From assembly GCF_000172155.1 (NCBI RefSeq), contig NZ_ABIZ01000001.1, positions 6,729,105 through 6,793,104 on the forward strand: a DNA stretch of 64,000 bases, given 5' to 3'. The notes under the pieces are model-generated. The model searched no databases. It was not told the origin of the DNA and was given only the letters and a program-made list of their open reading frames with translations. Every line of letters starts with the position of its first letter. The first letter of the stretch is position 1. The position numbers and the translations under genes are program-made. Below, in pieces: positions 1 through 10,404 of this stretch. Source of the DNA: Verrucomicrobium spinosum DSM 4136 = JCM 18804. GTDB taxonomy: Bacteria; Verrucomicrobiota; Verrucomicrobiia; Verrucomicrobiales; Verrucomicrobiaceae.

Positions 1-364
1 TCGAACCCCGCCAGCTCTGTGGCAAGGGTGGCGAGAGCCAACTCCCGCTCCCCCTCCGCAAGCGACAGCGCCCAGCGCTCCGCGGCTTCGGGATCGGACT
101 TCGCCAGGTTCGCGGCCTGCCGGGTTACCACAGCCCATCTCTGCTGTGTCGAGGGAGGAGACTGCCCCTCGGATTCTCCGGGTCCCGCTCCGCCATCCTG
201 TTCACTCCACGAACTCCGGGTGCCCCCCTGCCAGGACCCGCGCTCGGTCAACACGACCGGCACCACGGGCACGACCTCTGGCGAGGTTGAGAAATCCACG
301 CCTCGCCAGATCACGACTCCAGAGAGACAGCATCCAGCAAAGGCGATGGCAAAACGCAAGGGAT

Positions 365-3300
365 TCACGGAATGATGGTAAGGTTGTCAAAGGTCGCTGA
401 AGCGGCGGCAGCCGCATCCCCGCTGCTCACCACAAGCCCGACGCCAATCTCCGCAGCCATGGAGAGGGTGTAGCTGGAGACGGTTGTCCAGGCCAGCCCA
501 TCTGTGCTCTTGTACGCCGTAACCGTACTCCCGCTTCTCACGATTCGAACCCAAACAGGGGGGCTTTGAGTCCCGTTCTGCGCCGTAAAGACAGATCCAC
601 CAGGCGTGACCCGCACCTTCGTGTGGATGGTACCGGCACCGCTGCGACCGCAGAAGTAAGATTTTGCATTCACCGCCAGGGTCTCGCGAATCATCACTCC
701 TGCCACTGGGTTTGGGGTGGTGCCACTCATCGACGCGATTCGGGCCCGGACCTCTCCATCCCCACTCATGGTTTGCCAGGTAAAGTGGATCTGCTCGGCA
801 AGGTTGACGACACCGTTCCCCGCTCCGGTAAGGGTGAAGGTGCCGCCGCTCTCTGACGAGAAACCGGGTACCTGAGAGGAGCCGATGTCCTGTGCCGTCC
901 AGCCCGCCGGCAACCCGCTGACCACATGGATCTGCAGGACAGCCGTGTCCGACAGCCCTTCCGGGTCGCTCGCTCGCACAGTGAAGGAATTGAGCCCCAC
1001 GTTCGCACTCGCCGGTCGGCCGGACAGCTGGCCATCTGCAGTCACCGCAAGCCAGCCAGGGCCGCTCACCTTGGAGTAAGTCAGGGGGCTGGAGGCGTCC
1101 ACATCCGTGGCTGCGCCCAGGAGCGTTCCCGAGTACAGCCCCCCCTGCGTGGCACCCGGCAGCTGCACTGGGTCCACGGCAAACACTGGCGCATCATTCA
1201 CCGCATTTACCGTCACCGTCACGACAGCCGTTGCAATGACCCCGCCATCAAGAGCAGCCACATAGCTGAAAGTGTCAACGCCACTCCAGTTTGCAACAGG
1301 GGTATAAGTAATAACACCTCCTCCGACTGACACGGCCCCGTGTGAGGGTGCCGTTACGGATTGCACATCGAGCGTGCCCCCCACTCCTGCATCATTCGTC
1401 AGCACAGGGATCGCTACGGGCGTATCCTCTGCCGTATTCGCACTGTCGTCCTCCGCGCTGATTCGGTCGTCAATCGGGACCGTTACGTGAATGGGCACAC
1501 TCGCATACAGCACCGCCTGGTAGTTGAGCGCGGCATCATCCGTGGGATCTGGCAGGGGGACATTGACCATGACGCCTCCTGACACCTGACTGACAGTCAC
1601 GGTCTCACCTGGACGCTGCACAAATCCGGGCAGGGTGTGACTGTAGGATCCCGTTTTGAGGGGAACATTGGTGGTGATGTTGATCGCCGTGGCGTTGAGT
1701 TCGTGGATCGGATCCGTCACACCCAACTCCCAGTTCAAGCCGTTCCGGCGCAACTGTACGAGTGCAGGACGATCTACCGTGACGCTGTATCCAGAAGCTG
1801 CGACAGCGGTGCCCGCAGCATGGAATGCCAGTTGGATCACCTCATTCTCATGATCATAGATACCCTGCACGTTGTCCCCGTTGGATATCACCTCGATTTG
1901 GGCCATTGCCGAAGCCAGATGGCCGGGCATTTGCCCAGCCGTCGCATTCGGTATCACCATGTAGTGGTACTTGGTGAGACCGGCGGCAACAGGGTCTGTA
2001 CCATGCCCGAGGGCAAAGTGAATGACACTGGCGGATGAGGTGGTGGCGGGCGCGGCATCGATCACGCTGGCACCTCCCCGAATGTAAAGCTGCTGAGCAC
2101 CGTGTGGGAAAACGAGGTACCCTATGCCCCCCTGGTGAATCCAGGTCGGTCCCGTGATGGGAACGGCCATGTCGGTACTGACCCCCTGAGCGATGGATAC
2201 AGAAGGGGCTCCACCGACCGAATAAGTCACCGCACCGACCCAACGGGTCTGATCAAGTGTCGTAATGATGGGCTGCCCCTGCCCCGCCGCCCGGCGCGCC
2301 ACGTTGCTCCCGAGGGCGACAGCTTTGTCACCACTGAAGAAAAAGCCCTTGTCAGCCTGGGCTGCGGCATACGTCACGGTGGACTTGGGTCGATACCGCA
2401 TGGCCGCAAACCCAGTGGAACCATCCGAGGCCATCCCCGCATACGGGTTGCCTGTGGTCTGCTGCACATTCTCCCAGATCATGGCATCCGTACGCCATTC
2501 CTCCGTCAGCCCGGGCAGCGCGTGCCAGTCCCAGCGGTTGCGCACGTCGAAGTCGTACTCCGTTCCGCTCACCTTGGTCTGAAGCACCCCGCTGGCGATG
2601 TGGTACGAGTGAGTGCCATCATCCGAGACGGCGACGTTGTTCGCCATTTTGACAGAGAAGTAGTGGGACTGGGAACTGGCATTCTGCCCGCCTTTGCGCT
2701 GGACCATGGAATGACCTACCCAGAAGGGGAAATTCCCGGTGGCTTCCTGTGTACCATTGGCAATGGCGTTCCGCCAGTTGACCAATTCAGCCTGTTTTGT
2801 GATCTGGGTCGTGCCTTGCTTGGCGTTGATCAAGCGGTCGATCACGCCAGGAAAGCCCTTCACAAGATTATTTCTGGTGTTCTCGTAGTAAGAAATGCCA
2901 ACGGTGGCCATGTCAAAATCACCCTTGTAAACGAGTTTGTCATAGGCGTAGAGCAATCTGTCCGCAATGAAGTTAAACCCCTCACTGCCCAGGTCATAAC
3001 CACTGTTCTTCAGCATTTCATAGCCGTCAAAGGGAGCAGTGAGCCAGCCATACCCATAACCCCACATGGCCGAGTCAGACGTGCCCGCAAAGCAATGGTG
3101 GCTGACGAACCCATCCGGATGGAAGCCGGGCTGACCCCACTTGTGCGAGTCACGGTGCGGATTCTTCGTCCAATACACGATATCTTCCAGCACACCTTTG
3201 GGAGTCCAGCCCGGTTTGAAAAGCGCCCCGGGATATTTGGAGTAGTAGTCTCTGTACCAATAGGGGGCATAGGTGATCGGCCGGTTGTAGTCCGCCCAGA

Positions 3301-5143
3301 TGGCGGGCAAAGTCAGCCAGCCACGAACTCGAAGACCGTAGTTGGCATCTGAATGAGCTCCTCCAGTATGATTGGGATCCGTGAGGGGCCCCCATTCTCC
3401 TCCGCTGTTGGGATTGCGGTAGGAAGCGCGGAGCATACCGAAACTCAGTTGAAAGAAATCCAGCAGCTTCTGGTGCACCTGTGTGGCAGCGGCATCCCCA
3501 TTTTTCATTTCGGCCATCAGATCAGGCATCAACCACACGGCGGGGCCGGTCATAGGATCTGTCCAGATCCACTGGTGCGAAACATCCGTGTACGAAGCGA
3601 TCCCTTTTTCATTCAGGGCAAAAACGGTGTCCCCAATTTCAGTGCCAATGGGCTGCCCATTAATGATCACTTTCGCGGGGTCCATCGGTATCCGGTCTAA
3701 AAACGTGTTGATGGCCAGATAGAGGGCGTTCTTGAGACGGAGCCGCTCCGCAGGAATGCCCGCCGGCCCATACTTGGACGACTTGCGGTAGGCGTTGGCA
3801 AGGCCGCCGATCTTGATGGCAACGCCCTGCCATTGAGTGGATAGATTGGGCGCAACGCTCACCGTGCTCACGTAACTTGCAATTGATCGGGTGTAAAAGT
3901 CGTAGCCGCTGAAGCGCCCACCGTTCGTTTCCAGATCCGTGATCCAGCTCGCCACGGTGGCATCATCAGGATTACTGCGCCCATAAAGCCGGTCCCACGA
4001 CTGGCATAGGTTGGTGGCAAAGGTCAGGAACCCCGCATGCAATGTCTGAGGCACAGCCCGCACAACCACGGGCACCGTCCCGAGGGTGGCAGCACCGTCG
4101 GAAAGTTTCACCGTCAGAGGATAATCGGTCGCCGTGGCCGCGACCGTCTTTCCCGGCTTGACACGGAGCATCCCGAAAAGGCGGCTCTCCGAATCACGCT
4201 GGTTCACCAGCTCAAAGATATCCGATGGATCGGAGGTGATGGAGAAGGCAAAACCCGCGGGAACAGGAATGACATGCGCATCCATATTGCGCATCAAATT
4301 CACTTTTCCCATGACTTCTGTGCCTGCGCCACTGCCGGTTTGGATGTCAAAGTAGCTGGCCAGAAGATCGTGGGACACGGCGCTGACAGTGAGATTGTCC
4401 ACATCGAAAGTCTGAGTGCCGCCTAATCCCGTAACAATCCGGATGCCGTCGTCCGCACCATTTTGCCAGTTGAGAGCGCTGGCCATGTTGACGGAGAAGT
4501 TTACTGGCGGGTTGACACCCGCTGCATCCTTGATCGTCCCAGCGACGTCAGCGCTGCCCTGCCGAACGGTCAAGGTAACACGATAATATCCTGCCGTATC
4601 ATTCTCCGTGGCTGTGGTGGAATAGTTTCCAAAATCAAACCCTGGTGCCCAGTTACCGCCAGAAAGCCCCATGGGATTGGCCGCGACACTGCCAGCACTT
4701 TTAACTGCATAAAATGCCAGATCTTGCGCAGAAGCATCCGCATCAAAATTCCCGTAGCCGAATCCAACAGTCACGAGCTCCGTATCCCCATCGTAAAGGC
4801 TCACGCGGGGCACGGAATTGCCTGCAGAGGACAGCAGGCTCCTGACCCGGATGTCGAAGCTGACGACAAAGGTCATCTTGTCATCGATAGGTGCCATGCG
4901 GCTGGTTGGAATCCGGATCGATGTCGCGGAGGCAGTTGAGTCCATCAGCACAAGCGCACCTGCACTGGGTGCAGCAGTGTGGCCACTGGCAATGGCGGCA
5001 TTGTAGTCGTCCCCACTTGACTCCCGATAAAGGTAGGTCAGGGCGGACCTACCATCATAGTTGTCCGACCAGAGGGTGTTTGCAGTGGAGGATGTCGCAG
5101 CCAGGAGAACCCCGCACGCGATCAATGGCAGTGTGCTTTTCAT
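365..5143 (-). CDS. Secreted polysaccharide lyase family 8-like protein with Ig-like and C-terminal lectin-like modules
   Basis: About 1592 residues. The ATG at 5143 is preferred over an in-frame GTG at 5176 because it begins directly with a signal peptide (MKSTLPLIACGVLLAATSS), so the protein is exported. The middle resembles polysaccharide lyase 8 (chondroitin, hyaluronan or xanthan lyases). Around residues 677-701 it has a DGFVSHH stretch followed by YGYGW, like the family DGSF.QH...YGxxY active-site region with catalytic His and Tyr. Near residue 870, RWDWHALPG matches the 'VDWYRLPGTT' motif of the beta-sandwich part. Behind this lie an EDTPV cadherin/VCBS-like repeat (about 1238), a putative Ig domain (about 1322-1410), and a C-terminal domain (about 1415-1592) like the laminin-G/DUF1349 modules of secreted enzymes. 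The likely role is beta-elimination of a uronic-acid polysaccharide outside the cytoplasm. The substrate is unknown. No Shine-Dalgarno is obvious, and the gene stands alone. Confidence 0.75.
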   Translation of the reverse strand: MKSTLPLIACGVLLAATSSTANTLWSDNYDGRSALTYLYRESSGDDYNAAIASGHTAAPSAGALVLMDSTASATSIRIPTSRMAPIDDKMTFVVSFDIRVRSLLSSAGNSVPRVSLYDGDTELVTVGFGYGNFDADASAQDLAFYAVKSAGSVAANPMGLSGGNWAPGFDFGNYSTTATENDTAGYYRVTLTVRQGSADVAGTIKDAAGVNPPVNFSVNMASALNWQNGADDGIRIVTGLGGTQTFDVDNLTVSAVSHDLLASYFDIQTGSGAGTEVMGKVNLMRNMDAHVIPVPAGFAFSITSDPSDIFELVNQRDSESRLFGMLRVKPGKTVAATATDYPLTVKLSDGAATLGTVPVVVRAVPQTLHAGFLTFATNLCQSWDRLYGRSNPDDATVASWITDLETNGGRFSGYDFYTRSIASYVSTVSVAPNLSTQWQGVAIKIGGLANAYRKSSKYGPAGIPAERLRLKNALYLAINTFLDRIPMDPAKVIINGQPIGTEIGDTVFALNEKGIASYTDVSHQWIWTDPMTGPAVWLMPDLMAEMKNGDAAATQVHQKLLDFFQLSFGMLRASYRNPNSGGEWGPLTDPNHTGGAHSDANYGLRVRGWLTLPAIWADYNRPITYAPYWYRDYYSKYPGALFKPGWTPKGVLEDIVYWTKNPHRDSHKWGQPGFHPDGFVSHHCFAGTSDSAMWGYGYGWLTAPFDGYEMLKNSGYDLGSEGFNFIADRLLYAYDKLVYKGDFDMATVGISYYENTRNNLVKGFPGVIDRLINAKQGTTQITKQAELVNWRNAIANGTQEATGNFPFWVGHSMVQRKGGQNASSQSHYFSVKMANNVAVSDDGTHSYHIASGVLQTKVSGTEYDFDVRNRWDWHALPGLTEEWRTDAMIWENVQQTTGNPYAGMASDGSTGFAAMRYRPKSTVTYAAAQADKGFFFSGDKAVALGSNVARRAAGQGQPIITTLDQTRWVGAVTYSVGGAPSVSIAQGVSTDMAVPITGPTWIHQGGIGYLVFPHGAQQLYIRGGASVIDAAPATTSSASVIHFALGHGTDPVAAGLTKYHYMVIPNATAGQMPGHLASAMAQIEVISNGDNVQGIYDHENEVIQLAFHAAGTAVAASGYSVTVDRPALVQLRRNGLNWELGVTDPIHELNATAINITTNVPLKTGSYSHTLPGFVQRPGETVTVSQVSGGVMVNVPLPDPTDDAALNYQAVLYASVPIHVTVPIDDRISAEDDSANTAEDTPVAIPVLTNDAGVGGTLDVQSVTAPSHGAVSVGGGVITYTPVANWSGVDTFSYVAALDGGVIATAVVTVTVNAVNDAPVFAVDPVQLPGATQGGLYSGTLLGAATDVDASSPLTYSKVSGPGWLAVTADGQLSGRPASANVGLNSFTVRASDPEGLSDTAVLQIHVVSGLPAGWTAQDIGSSQVPGFSSESGGTFTLTGAGNGVVNLAEQIHFTWQTMSGDGEVRARIASMSGTTPNPVAGVMIRETLAVNAKSYFCGRSGAGTIHTKVRVTPGGSVFTAQNGTQSPPVWVRIVRSGSTVTAYKSTDGLAWTTVSSYTLSMAAEIGVGLVVSSGDAAAAASATFDNLTIIP

Positions 5144-5511
5144 GGTAGGTCGAGGATAAACTTGAAAAAAGGCCACTCGCTATTGGCAGCCCAGTTTGTC
5201 GGTAGTTTCGGGTAAGGAGGACACAGCAGCATGGAGTCGCCCCCGGTCGCAGCACCTTGACCGTGGATGTTGGCTGGAGCGAAATGCATGCACATTGAAA
5301 GGATGTGGCATCATGCCAGAAAGCATAAAATCCCGCTTGGCTCCCCAGGACATGTAATTGTGCCCATCCGCCTGACTCAAACAATGGCAGATGGATCACA
5401 AGGATTTGAGGGGGCAACCTGGCGAAGCCCTGAAGTTGCTTGGCAACTTAATTCAGAGATCGATGGAGGCTTCTGTAAATGGAAGCATCCTTTTCGTCGG
5501 CTGGGGGCAGG
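5144..5511. other. Intergenic, upstream of the lyase gene
   Basis: I see no convincing gene, RNA or repeat here. It should hold the promoter of the minus-strand lyase gene, but no clear -35/-10 pair could be picked by eye. Confidence 0.4.
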
Positions 5512-5733
5512 TCATTTTTCACGAACATCGTGGCTGACAGATGTTGACGACCGGTTGGATTCAATAAGCTGAAACAACATCCAAAACCCAAGTGCTACGG
5601 AAGCGGTTGCTGCCACCAGGAGCAAGAACGCAAACAATGAAGCCAGAAAAACTGAGCGCTTGCCCCTGCTGGCCTCCCCCCTTTTTACGTACCTTCGTGA
5701 GGAATTGAATGTAGTTGTCTTTGGCTCCATCAT
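5512..5733 (-). CDS. Small single-span membrane protein, unknown function
   Basis: About 73 residues from the ATG at 5733. A TTG six codons upstream is less likely. A basic, hydrophilic N-terminus (YVKRGEASRGKR) is followed by one long hydrophobic segment (VFLASLFAFLLLVAATASVALGF is its core) and a short polar tail. This fits an inner-membrane protein with the N-terminus inside. No family recognised. There is no clear ribosome binding site, and the gene is isolated between the lyase and an HTH fragment, so it may not be real. Confidence 0.4.
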   Translation of the reverse strand: MMEPKTTTFNSSRRYVKRGEASRGKRSVFLASLFAFLLLVAATASVALGFWMLFQLIESNRSSTSVSHDVREK

Positions 5734-5889
5734 CCAGTTAGCCCGTCCCAATTCACTTCATAGACAATGAACATTCCAGTGCCATAAAGCCTGCGCTAGA
5801 AGCTGGGTTGAAGCGCCGATTGCGGCCTTTTCCCGAAAACGCAGCAAGGTTGCAACACTCTTCAAAAGCAAGCGCGACGCCCCCTTTTC

Positions 5890-6201
5890 TCAAGTTGGCC
5901 AGCGCCTCGCGATGCCACGCGACACGGCTCGACGAGTACCGGCTTCGAGCCGCATGGGCAAGGTCAACCCGGGAATGCCCCAGTGGACGAATCTCGCCCG
6001 CACGTAGTTGATGCGGCTGGTACTTAGACCTGTTTCGTGGCGGATCTTGGAAAGGAGCTCGCCGCTGGCGAGCATGATGATCGCAACGGCATGACACGAC
6101 TCGTGGTTCTGCAACGTTTCTTTACAATAGCTTTCCGCCAGCCGATCAAGCTGGGTCTTGAACCGCTCCGCCATGATATTAAAGGTGGTTCGCGCTTTCA
6201 T
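5890..6201 (-). CDS. Helix-turn-helix protein, possible remnant of an IS630-type transposase
   Basis: 103 residues. The core from about residue 48 (LSKIRHETGLSTSRINYVR, then FVHWGIPGL) has the layout of the homeodomain-like HTH at the N-terminus of IS630-family transposases: recognition helix, then a 'RF..wGi.GL' step. The DDE catalytic domain is absent. The protein ends in an Arg-rich tail shortly after the HTH, which suggests a truncated remnant rather than an active transposase. It could also be a small DNA-binding protein. I see no terminal inverted repeats around it. Confidence 0.4.
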   Translation of the reverse strand: MKARTTFNIMAERFKTQLDRLAESYCKETLQNHESCHAVAIIMLASGELLSKIRHETGLSTSRINYVRARFVHWGIPGLTLPMRLEAGTRRAVSRGIARRWPT

Positions 6202-6354
6202 GCGATAAAAATGCCTCGTAGCCGGGTGCGTATTGGGTCAGACCAGGGTTGGGCTTCACCTTGAAACAAGCTCTGAAGCGATCCAGGCAGCACTCCTGTA
6301 TTCACTCCGTCATCTTGCATCTCTGTTAGCATGCTGTGTCAGGGCCGGCGTGCG

Positions 6355-9300
6355 TTAGGGGGCGAACGTTTTCTTGGAAATAACACGGAATCTGTAGTAA
6401 TCATCCAACGATTCCCCCGGCAGTTCCGTTTTGATGAAATCTGGCAGCTTCTCGTTGTTCGGATCAAGGTACCGCTCCAGAAGCACCGCCCCCCTCTGTT
6501 CTGAGGAAACAAAATCTACCGACTCATCCCAGGTGGCGGGGGCGCTGGAACGGGCCTTCTTCAATGTCTGCACGCGGTAGTGCACGGAGTAGGTGTTCGA
6601 CTTGGTGGTCAAGCGCGGGTACAACTGGTTGTAAGGCGACTCACGCATATTGTCTCCCGTCAGCTCAAACCCGTCCATCTGGGTGTTAAGGTCACCGTTC
6701 CACCAGGCCACCATGGACTCGTAGTTGGGAGAGGAACTGGGCAGCCCCCCGGGGCGCGGGTAGTAGGTGCGGCCCGCGAAAGGCTGGGGAACTAGGAAGA
6801 TGTCACAGATCTCAGAGGCACTCCGAAAGATGTCCCCCTGCGCAAAGCGGCTCCTGATCCCCTTCATCGTCTCCCTGGCATTGACCTCATACACGGTTTC
6901 GAACTTCAACCAGTTGTCATAGGCCTTGTAACATTCCAGCTTCTGTGTCCCATTGGCACCGCTGGCCGAGGCATCCTTGGACCAAGCCACCTCCGCGGGA
7001 AGGGCCGAGATTCTCGAACTGCGCAGCACGGCATGAAGGCCGGTGTTTCGCTCGATGTAGGAGAACGGCATGATCTGACTATTCAGATTGATCTTGCCCG
7101 CCGTGGATCCCGGCTCGCTGATGGCATACGGCTCCACCACCGGCATCCAGAAGAAGTCGAGAAGCAGGTGGTCATGGGGGGGGCGGAATCCAAAATGGTC
7201 CCCTGGCTTCGGCTCCTCAAGCGCGGGAGTCTCGCGAGAAGGCGGATTGGGGCAGAAAAGCAGCGTCTGCCAGGGCGCAGGGGCAGGGATGCCCTTCGGA
7301 GGATCGGCATGGATCACAGAAGGGAGCGAGCCGAAGGCTACCGCCGAGCAGATCTGGCGGTTGGGAGAGTAGAACCGACCCGTTGCCTCCTCCGTAAGAC
7401 CAATTCGCGAGAAATAACCATTTTGAACATTTGTGGTATCTCCAGTGACCCCGGAGTCATCGATCTTGTTGATGTACGGGCCATCCTCGGTCCTCCCAGT
7501 GCCCGTGTCCCAATCCCCTGGCTTCCCATCCACATTATACGCGCCGTCCAGCTTTCCAGGAGTCGCAGGTTGGCAGTCCTGCCAGTACTTGACATCCCGG
7601 AGCAGACCATAGGACTTCAACACCTGTCTGCCGGGTCCTATCTCATACCCTGCTATCTTCCACGCATGCTGCCTCCCATGTGTGTAGTAATTTACGTCGT
7701 GGCTGCGACCATAGTGGCCAGTGAAGGTTGTCCCAGCGTGCCGTAGGGACTGCGCCTCTTCCACCGCAGAATCGAAGTAGTGTTCGTGGGGAGAGAAGTA
7801 CTCCTTCGGCACCTGTTTGAGGGCGCAGAGAAGGCGGTAGTCTCCTTTAATCGGGCTGGACGAGCCTGAGACAACTGAACGCACCGTGTCTCCATAGCAG
7901 ATGATGTTGTTGAGGATGTCTCTGGTATTCAAACGGTTCTGGATATCCATCCGATTCACTGCTGTGGCCCAGTTGGCATTGGAGGTCATTGCCGCAGCGA
8001 CCCTCACCGTCGGCACCGGCCATGCCACAGCATCGGGAAAGTCGAGCCGGATCGTCTGCACCAAAGATTCATCAAGAAACGAACCAGGAGCGCTTGAACC
8101 GGTGCGAATCTCAATAGTCAGGGGCCCTCCGCCAAACTGGAAGGTCTTGCCAGCAGAGACGTCCACCTCCCTGCTCACAAACGAAAACGAGGCATCCTCA
8201 TTGGCGCCCACCCCACCGGGAGCCACGATCTTCATCATTGCTCCAGCATCTCCAGTACGTGCCTTGTAGAATTGCGAGTTGAGTGAGGTGTAAGCCGTGG
8301 CAGACCCGCCATCACCCGTGGCACCAGAAGATACCCACGCGCGGTTGGTCAACCGCGGGCCAAAGCCCAAGGGACGGTTGTTCACCTTCCAATTCTCCAA
8401 CCCCAACACCCGATAGCGCACATTGGGATTTCGCGGCGGCATGCCTACAGCCGGTATGAAGGGCTGCAATACCAGAAATGCCCTCATTCTGGTGGTCTTG
8501 TCAGACACATCCGTGGGGGCTTCCACGTCCTTGGGCTTCATGGTGCCAGTTCCGTCATCGACCATCTCTACTTGTGTGGCCATGAAGACCACTGCCGCCT
8601 CCACCACAGAAGGGTAGTGGCCGAAGGCCTTTAGCGGGATAACATACGGCTCGGTCGGCGTGCCACTCGCAGTCACCGGCACCGCTGTCGATTCAGCGAG
8701 CCAATCAGGATTAAGATTGGTGTAGGCCCGGGGAGGCAGGAAGTGGTATTTGGGTGTCTCGTAAGGATTGTGCGCATTCACCCCCCATCGGACGAAGTCG
8801 AACATGTTCAACAAGATCTGATTGCGATTCAAGCTGCCATACTTCTCGTCAAAGGTGGCACTGCCAAATCCCGGCGCAGCCATTTTGGTCAACCTCTGCA
8901 GATAACCTAGCAGCTCTTGGTTACGTCCAATCTGAAAGTCTGCCGTCTGACTTTGGGACGATCCTTGTTTGTTTGTGTGGTTCTCCCATGTGGACTCTCT
9001 CTGGAAGCCGCCTGCTTTGCCTGCCGTGCTGGCGCAAAACTCGAGCAGCTTGTCTTTTGCTGTACGCTTGGCCTTGTCCACCTGCACGGGCCACAGCGAG
9101 ATGCGCGGGCGGTTGTAGAGATTGACCTCCGGGGCCCGGCTGTGGGCTGTGACGAAGAAACGGCTGGCCTCCAGCTCCCCGCTGTCAATGGTGCCTGACG
9201 GAGCGTTCGGCTGTCTTTCGCCTTGGGCATCGAGCTTTGAACCGTAAAAGAACTCGTCCACCGAACTCAAGAGCCTCTCACGCTTCAACGGAATGGCGGA

Positions 9301-10404
9301 GTTCGGGACCTCAGTACCGCCCTTGGACCCCTCGCCAACTCCACCAAGCTGAAGTCTTGGCGTCAGGTTGTAGAGCTTGTTGAGCCATGCTGAGTAGCTC
9401 TCTTTATTGACCACCATGCCGGTGTCAACCACCTGCGGATACTGGTAGGTGTAGGTCGAGTCAAAAGCCTGGAGCACCGCGCTCAGGCTCGTCATGGCTG
9501 GATGGCCGGGAAATCTTTGAAACTCATTTTGCGCAGGCGGGAAATAGGCGAAATTTCGATGCGACCAGCTCGATGACCGGGGCAGCTCCCAACCCGTCCC
9601 CTCGCCTGCGGTGTTGAGGTTGACCTTGCAGGTTTCGTCATCCGTCCAAAACGCGATGCGGCTAACGATGGGATTGCTGGTCGTAACTTCAGCGGCATTG
9701 AAGGTCGCCATGCCGCCCTCACCTCCGGTGGGTGCCACGACGCGCCCATCCTTTAGCACATAGAGCCAGCGCACCGGCATGGGGAGGGGGTTAGTCGCAG
9801 TGGCGCCCGGCACCGGCACAGACGCGGATAGACCAAAGCCCTCCATCTTGCCAACTTCCGGATCATCCTCCCCACCCAGCAAGCTGTGATCGACGATCGG
9901 ATAGTGGTTTTCCACAGTCCCGTTCGCACTCAATCTTGCCACGGGCTCATTGAGGTCAGTGAACTGGGCGGTCTGCTCATTCCACTTCGCCAGCGTTGCA
10001 GCTTCGTTCAGCGCATTGAATGAGACGCTGGACTCCGACATCTTGTCTGAGGAATACAGCCGCCAGGCGGTCTCCATGTCCGAACGACCCGCAGTGGCAC
10101 CTGCACCATTGCCGAAGACGCGAATCATCCCAGGTTGAGATGCCCATGTTTTCGTCACCCCCAGGCCAGTCGTCGCTTGTCTGATCTGGCCCATCACGAT
10201 ACTGACGGGCATATCGGAGAGCTGACGCACTTTGGCAACCTCACTGAAAGCGGACGAAGCTCTGGTTTCTGACGAACTCATGGAGAGCATGGCCAACACC
10301 AGCCCCATGAGCAGCGCCACAATCGTCAGCACAAGTACCAGCGCCATGCCGGCTTGACGACGGTTCCATTTGGATCGCGGGGAACTGCACAATGAGTTAC
10401 TCAT
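6355..10404 (-). CDS. Verru_Chthon cassette protein A-like (pseudopilin-like N-terminus)
   Basis: About 1349 residues. The ATG at 10404 is preferred over the TTG at 10413. The N-terminus carries a basic stretch and a type IV prepilin/GspK-like methylation segment (RRQAGMALVLVLTIVALL, about residues 13-35), so it is probably processed by a prepilin peptidase and inserted in the inner membrane. The long exported part has no catalytic motif I can name. This build matches the 'Verru_Chthon cassette protein A' family described from Verrucomicrobium and Chthoniobacter, where A, B, C and D proteins usually lie side by side. No B, C or D partner is present in this window, so the gene is a solitary A. 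It may act as a large minor pseudopilin in a type II secretion or type IV pilus-like system; that role is inference. Confidence 0.65.
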   Translation of the reverse strand: MSNSLCSSPRSKWNRRQAGMALVLVLTIVALLMGLVLAMLSMSSSETRASSAFSEVAKVRQLSDMPVSIVMGQIRQATTGLGVTKTWASQPGMIRVFGNGAGATAGRSDMETAWRLYSSDKMSESSVSFNALNEAATLAKWNEQTAQFTDLNEPVARLSANGTVENHYPIVDHSLLGGEDDPEVGKMEGFGLSASVPVPGATATNPLPMPVRWLYVLKDGRVVAPTGGEGGMATFNAAEVTTSNPIVSRIAFWTDDETCKVNLNTAGEGTGWELPRSSSWSHRNFAYFPPAQNEFQRFPGHPAMTSLSAVLQAFDSTYTYQYPQVVDTGMVVNKESYSAWLNKLYNLTPRLQLGGVGEGSKGGTEVPNSAIPLKRERLLSSVDEFFYGSKLDAQGERQPNAPSGTIDSGELEASRFFVTAHSRAPEVNLYNRPRISLWPVQVDKAKRTAKDKLLEFCASTAGKAGGFQRESTWENHTNKQGSSQSQTADFQIGRNQELLGYLQRLTKMAAPGFGSATFDEKYGSLNRNQILLNMFDFVRWGVNAHNPYETPKYHFLPPRAYTNLNPDWLAESTAVPVTASGTPTEPYVIPLKAFGHYPSVVEAAVVFMATQVEMVDDGTGTMKPKDVEAPTDVSDKTTRMRAFLVLQPFIPAVGMPPRNPNVRYRVLGLENWKVNNRPLGFGPRLTNRAWVSSGATGDGGSATAYTSLNSQFYKARTGDAGAMMKIVAPGGVGANEDASFSFVSREVDVSAGKTFQFGGGPLTIEIRTGSSAPGSFLDESLVQTIRLDFPDAVAWPVPTVRVAAAMTSNANWATAVNRMDIQNRLNTRDILNNIICYGDTVRSVVSGSSSPIKGDYRLLCALKQVPKEYFSPHEHYFDSAVEEAQSLRHAGTTFTGHYGRSHDVNYYTHGRQHAWKIAGYEIGPGRQVLKSYGLLRDVKYWQDCQPATPGKLDGAYNVDGKPGDWDTGTGRTEDGPYINKIDDSGVTGDTTNVQNGYFSRIGLTEEATGRFYSPNRQICSAVAFGSLPSVIHADPPKGIPAPAPWQTLLFCPNPPSRETPALEEPKPGDHFGFRPPHDHLLLDFFWMPVVEPYAISEPGSTAGKINLNSQIMPFSYIERNTGLHAVLRSSRISALPAEVAWSKDASASGANGTQKLECYKAYDNWLKFETVYEVNARETMKGIRSRFAQGDIFRSASEICDIFLVPQPFAGRTYYPRPGGLPSSSPNYESMVAWWNGDLNTQMDGFELTGDNMRESPYNQLYPRLTTKSNTYSVHYRVQTLKKARSSAPATWDESVDFVSSEQRGAVLLERYLDPNNEKLPDFIKTELPGESLDDYYRFRVISKKTFAP

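Noticed and set aside
19-400. Short frames at the left edge of the window
   Set aside because: No domain, signal or start support. They look like chance frames in GC-rich DNA, and a real gene may continue off the window.
2102-3352. 416-codon open frame on the plus strand
   Set aside because: Antisense to the lyase gene, which has a signal peptide and recognisable motifs. This frame has none.
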